Source of the DNA: Rhizophagus sp. LPA8_4_AMF
Lineage: Eukaryota; Glomeromycota; Glomeromycetes; Glomerales; Glomeraceae
Reading direction: 5' to 3'
Assembly (NCBI GenBank): GCA_021464525.1
Contig: JADRCO010000857.1
Coordinates: 1 to 25,380 of the forward strand
DNA: 25,380 nt
The translations under genes and the position numbers were made by a program. This document shows positions 21,701 through 25,380 of the stretch, piece after piece (position 1 is the stretch's first letter; the number at the start of each line of letters is the position of its first letter). The notes below the pieces were generated by a model, which saw nothing but the letters and a program-made list of their open reading frames with translations, did not search any database and was not told the DNA's origin.

Positions 21701-22356
21701 CATAACAATCATAACAATCATCACCACCATCACAATCGAGCATCGTCCACATCACCATCGGGTAACAATAATAATAGCAATAAAAAGAATAATAAAGACG
21801 GTTCACTTCTATTTGACTATTCTATGCAAGTACCGTATGAAGGTGTAAAACCAAGCGAAGGTAATATAGTAATTATATTATTATTAATTTGGTGATATTA
21901 TACGATGTATTGAAAATAATGTTCTTATTTTTAGCCAATGAACCACAAAAACCAAATCACATACTTGAACTTTACGATTTTTCTGAATCCGATGATCTTA
22001 TGGACATTGTATTATTGAATGCGACCATCAAGCGTGTTAGTCCTTCGAATAATTCACCGAACAAAAAGCCAACTATTCTTGCAATTTTCAGGAATGCGCG
22101 CGAAGCGAGCAAGGCAGTTCAATCTTTCAGGGGGGTTCGATTTAAAATTAAAACATGGGAACCATTGGTGAAAACAAACAATGGGAGTCCTCCAACATCA
22201 AGTGGACAAGCTCCCGCTTCGACAATAAATTTATCACCAACATCAAATATATCAACAAATAACAAAACGAACATTGAAGGTAACTATGAAAAACATCATC
22301 AACAATCGTTGATGAATGTTTCTCACGGAGTTACGTTAAGTGGGAGACAGCAATAA
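18774..22356 (+). CDS. R3H and SUZ domain RNA-binding protein with Asn-rich body
   Basis: Six coding exons: 18774-18800, 18905-19317, 19405-19545, 19631-20855, 20954-21860, 21935-22356; 1044 residues. The R3H domain (about 128-195) contains FLLKLDQEMERFIKEK, then TRLEFPPMNSYQRLIVHRVA and YFKLSH. It is followed at once by a SUZ-type segment (KIMRR, then LTIEEREAAYQKARARIF; about 215-265). This order is that of R3HDM1/2, Drosophila Encore and fungal relatives, which bind single-stranded nucleic acid and act on mRNA. The middle, some 600 residues, is Asn/Gln/Pro/Met-rich with Asn tracts and a His/Asn run. The last exon has an RRM-like fold signature (HILELYDFSESDDLMDIVLL, then ILAIFRNAREASKAVQSF). 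The product is probably cytoplasmic and granule-prone, by inference from composition. The 27-base first coding exon rests on phase and an upstream context only. Confidence 0.88.
21290..21325 (+). repeat. Four tandem 9-bp units inside the R3H gene
   Basis: CCAAACAAT is repeated three times and followed by CTTAACAAT, encoding an Asn-Pro-Asn type run in frame. Because the unit is a multiple of three it can vary in copy number without shifting frame, so it is a likely length-polymorphic site. Confidence 0.75.
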
Positions 22357-22958
22357 TTCATTTTCTACTCATTCAAACCATAAAAAATAATAATTTTTAA
22401 ATCATTTCAATCATTTATTCTACGGAAAGAAAACAACTAACTAATTAGGATCCTATTACGGCGTTTTTGGAATGCTATTCTATTCAGTAAATATTCTCTT
22501 TATTGTTTTAAAAATTCATATTTTCAATAGTTGTAAATATTATGTAGTTTTGTATCTAGCAATAAGATTTTAGAGGAAGAATTGAAATGATTTATTTTGT
22601 GTTATTATTAAAAATACAGGTATTATCAAAAAATAAATTCATGTACAGAAGGCATATCAGATTGTTAGATATGAAGTGACATTCTTCATGATCGATTAAT
22701 ATTGGTTTTACTTGTAGTATTTTTCTTTTTTTTTCTTTTATACCTCTATACAAAAAATTTGACTAATAGGCATATATTATCAATAAGTTAATTATTTTAT
22801 CGTCTATTTGAAAGATAAAGCATAAATAAAAAAAATATTTAAAATCAAATTATGAGTAAAATAATTTTTATTACATAAAGGAATTAATGTGACAAATCTC
22901 CTGATAAAGTTTCCGCAAAGTATTATTTTATTGAATTTAACAGTAAATTCACTACAAC
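22357..22958. other. Intergenic region between convergent R3H gene and unknown gene
   Basis: About 600 bases of AT-rich 3' flanking DNA for two convergent genes. Poly-T and poly-A tracts are present (22725-22740, 22828-22836). I see no gene, repeat family or stable structure. Confidence 0.5.
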
Positions 22959-24237
22959 CTATAAATTTTTTTTCGACTGATTTAGCTTTACCTTCTTCTT
23001 CGAATGATCATCCTCATCATCAAAGTTATTAATTAATGAGAATTTTTTTATACCGTTTGTTTCTTTAACATTACTCTTTTTGCTGTTATTATCTTTATGT
23101 TTTAAAGCGTCAATAAGTTTATTTCCAAATTTATTTGCTGGTCTAATCAGAGTTGGTAAATCATCAATATTGTTACCAGAAGACTTTGATCGATGGTTAC
23201 GTAAAACTCTAGATGAACTAGTATTACTAATGATTAGAGGTATTTTTGACGAGTCAAGGCGCGTTGAACTTCTAGTCCGTATTTTTTCGGGAGCTTGTTT
23301 AATTGGACTTTTTGGTGAAAAGGAGGAAGAATTAGAATTTTGTTTGACTTCTGAAGAACATGAAATTGATACTTCATTCGAAGGTGGATTCGTAATAGGG
23401 AGAAGTCTTAAAAAGCCATCAACTTTTTGTATTGAATTTATTTTAGACGTATAACTATTTCCTTTTTGTGACATTTGCGAATTTATTTTTTGGCAAGGTG
23501 TAATATTTGAAATTTTTTGTGATGGTGAAGTTAATTCGTGTGTTGATTTATCTGATACTGAAGAAATAGAATCTTAAATAAACTTGTATTAGTCCTATTT
23601 TAAAAATGGAAATCAAATGCTTAATAATATTACCATTTGAAGATTTATCAATGAGAGTATAAACAAAATCATTTGAATCGCCTCCTCCGCTAAAAACTTG
23701 TAATTTATCTACATATTTTAAATACCTGAAAATTAAATCATACAGTAATTAAATATCTTAAAAAGTTCTATTTTTGTTATCTATATGAAATAGAATTTGA
23801 GGGGAAAAGTTTAAAAGTAAAAGCACCTAATTTAGTAAAAAGAAATACCTACAAGTCATCAAACATGCGTTGACAACTTATATCTTTCGCATTGTTTTGA
23901 TATTTTTGGTACCTAAATATTCAGAATATAAAGAATATAAAAATGACTAATTTCAGAACTGAATTAATTACAGAAAATGTTATCAATTCAACTTTAATTC
24001 GAGATTTATATACAGGGACTCAAATGATTCACTTTGGGATACCCGCGAATTTTGTTCTTCGGGAATATCGCCGAAAAATTTCACATATCTACATCATAAT
24101 TATTTGTAATATAACAGCCAAAATTAGAAAAATATCTTACGCGACACAAAATAAAATTTTACTTTTTTTTTGTCTACGTACAACTCGTCAAATGACACGT
24201 GCCCTGTTGAAATACGACGTCTATACAATGAGTCCAT
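22959..24237 (-). CDS. Unrecognised four-exon gene, Ser/Lys-rich basic protein
   Basis: Minus-strand model: 24182-24237, 23853-23912, 23634-23725, 22959-23572; 273 residues. Exons 2-4 fit well: each has GT-AG borders and matching phase. Exon 1 (MDSLYRRRISTGHVSFDEL) is chosen because its GTACGT donor leaves the phase that exon 2 needs; the intervening intron of about 270 bases is long for this region, so it is tentative. The N-terminal 90 residues look folded, with repeated L-Y-x-K-Y patterns (LYQKYQNN and LYLKYVDKLQVF). The rest is disordered: Ser/Thr/Pro-rich, then RTRSSTRL, RVLRNHRSKS, a short conserved-looking PTLIRPANKFGNKLIDAL, and a basic Lys-rich tail that could serve nuclear import. 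No family is recognised; a chromatin or DNA-associated role is only a guess from composition. Confidence 0.6.
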
Positions 24238-24929
24238 AGAAAGAGAAGCGTCTTGAAAAAGGTCAATGACTAAAGCGTGAAAAATTTATCCTGTTCCGGG
24301 TGCATGACAGTATTTCTTGGGGTTACACAAAATATTCCCGGAAAAAAGTCTGTTTTTTTTTTAATAATTAACCTGTCTTTTGTGTAATTTTTAACATAAA
24401 ACTATCATCAATAGTCTGTTACTAAAAACAGCGTTCACTCTCTGTGAAAATTCACCCCCATCCGGTTGGTTAATGGTTAATATTAAGCTTTATCTGTTAT
24501 TATTTATATATAAATAAAAAATTCCGGTTAATATTAGCCTCATTTACCACATTTTTGAAAGAAAAAAATTAATTTAGCATATTTTTATATCTATGAAGAA
24601 TAAATTAATTTTGCTGTAAATTTGACAAACCTACATTACATTGTGTGAGCCGAGGATGCGCACCAATTGGTGGTTGTACTTATCAAGGAATTTGGTATAT
24701 TTTTCATAAGGTCTTTAAGTAATGCTTTTTGCAATCATATTTATTTTCAATAGCAACATCTTGAGATGTATATTCAAAATCATATAAAAGAAAAATAATA
24801 AATAAGTTTAGTAACATTTTAACATCTTTCATTCTTTCTTTGTATAGTACTTATCTATACAATATACTCTTGGATGCAGGTTTAATGTTTTAAAATTTGT
24901 AAGATATCCAAGATATTATAGCCTTATAA
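24238..24929. other. Upstream region of the unknown gene, AT-rich
   Basis: This should contain the promoter of the minus-strand gene that begins at 24237. The part to about 24480 is of mixed composition; the remainder is AT-rich. No gene, tRNA or clear regulatory element is recognised. The last 280 bases may already belong to the decayed retroelement that follows, but similarity there is too weak to call. Confidence 0.35.
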
Positions 24930-25320
24930 TAGAATTCTGGACATTTAAATTTTAAATCTGTCTGCTAAATCATTTACACCTGGTGCTACTTTTTTAATCA
25001 ACTTTTTAAACCTTAAAGCATAAATTGTTACAGTTTCATTGTTTCCTTGTTTAATGCTTTGCAATTCTTTAATCCATTAATTTTTTATTATATCATTTGC
25101 ATAATAATCTATTAATCTTTTAACTAAAGCATTATTATAACATCCCATTAATTAAAAGCTTGTCTTATATTCTTACTTATACCAATTAGCTGCTTTTCCA
25201 ATGCTTTTCCTTTTATATATGCTTTTGCTTTAACCAATTTTGTATTATTTATATAACTATTTGCTGCAAATATTGCATTAAAATATTAAAATCTCTAATC
25301 CATTCATTTAAATCTTATTT
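24930..25320 (-). mobile_element. Fossil LTR-retrotransposon gag fragment (Ty3-like)
   Basis: Read on the minus strand, short stretches recall the retrotransposon Gag capsid region, including a Trp-containing start and a Tyr/Phe-containing helix pattern typical of Ty3-type elements. The copy is clearly broken, with something like ten or more breaks, and is old judging by that decay. No pol region, LTR or target-site duplication is visible inside the window; the element may continue past the right edge. Family assignment is from recall of the Gag pattern and is tentative. Confidence 0.45.
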
Positions 25321-25380
25321 ACTACTATAAGGGCAGTGACACATATTACGTAATATTTAGTTTAATATAAACTTACCCCC

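Overview
The window looks like a gene-rich stretch of a fungal nuclear genome. It is AT-rich and unmethodically punctuated by many short GT-AG introns (about 50-130 nt), some coding exons are very small, and several products are fungus-typed: CreC, Pol4, Rim2, and a Gtr2 that is strikingly animal-like. Composition, intron style and the flanking repeats suggest an early-diverging fungus, most likely an arbuscular mycorrhizal Glomeromycotina such as Rhizophagus. That assignment is inference from recall, not from a search.

Layout. 1-310: two abutting ends of TA-flanked DNA transposons. 313-1959: AT-rich intergenic DNA with a possible MCB box. 1960-4216 (+): family X DNA polymerase of the mu/TdT type (pol4). 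4217-6195: long gene-free stretch. 6196-8265 (-): SMG9, a nonsense-mediated-decay factor. 8437-10193 (+): Gtr2/RagC GTPase, head to head with SMG9 over 171 bp. 10781-13077 (-): CreC WD-repeat partner of the CreB deubiquitinase. 13589-14588 (-): nascent-polypeptide-associated complex alpha. 14838-16405 (+): mitochondrial pyrimidine-nucleotide carrier, head to head with NAC alpha. 16626-17784 (-): porphobilinogen deaminase (hem3), including an 11-nt microexon. 18224-18544 (-): unrecognised small ORF. 18774-22356 (+): long R3H-SUZ RNA-binding protein with an Asn/Gln-rich body and an RRM-like tail. 22959-24237 (-): unrecognised four-exon gene. 24930-25320 (-): decayed gag-like retrotransposon fossil.

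The genes are mostly housekeeping, on both strands, with no operon-like grouping. Loose themes are RNA and protein quality control (SMG9, NAC alpha, R3H-SUZ) and nutrient signalling (Gtr2 in TORC1 control, CreC in carbon repression). I see no sign that they form one system. Exon models were built by hand from splice sites, phase and family similarity; in every multi-exon gene the phases close to an uninterrupted product.

The most worthwhile points are the polymerase that has lost the lyase lysine but carries the mu/TdT Gly-Trp pair, the hem3 microexon encoding the Arg-Gly-Asn motif, a 6-nt first coding exon in gtr2, helically phased 10-bp repeats upstream of hem3, and two unrecognised genes. 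I found no clear evidence of a wholly new biological system.
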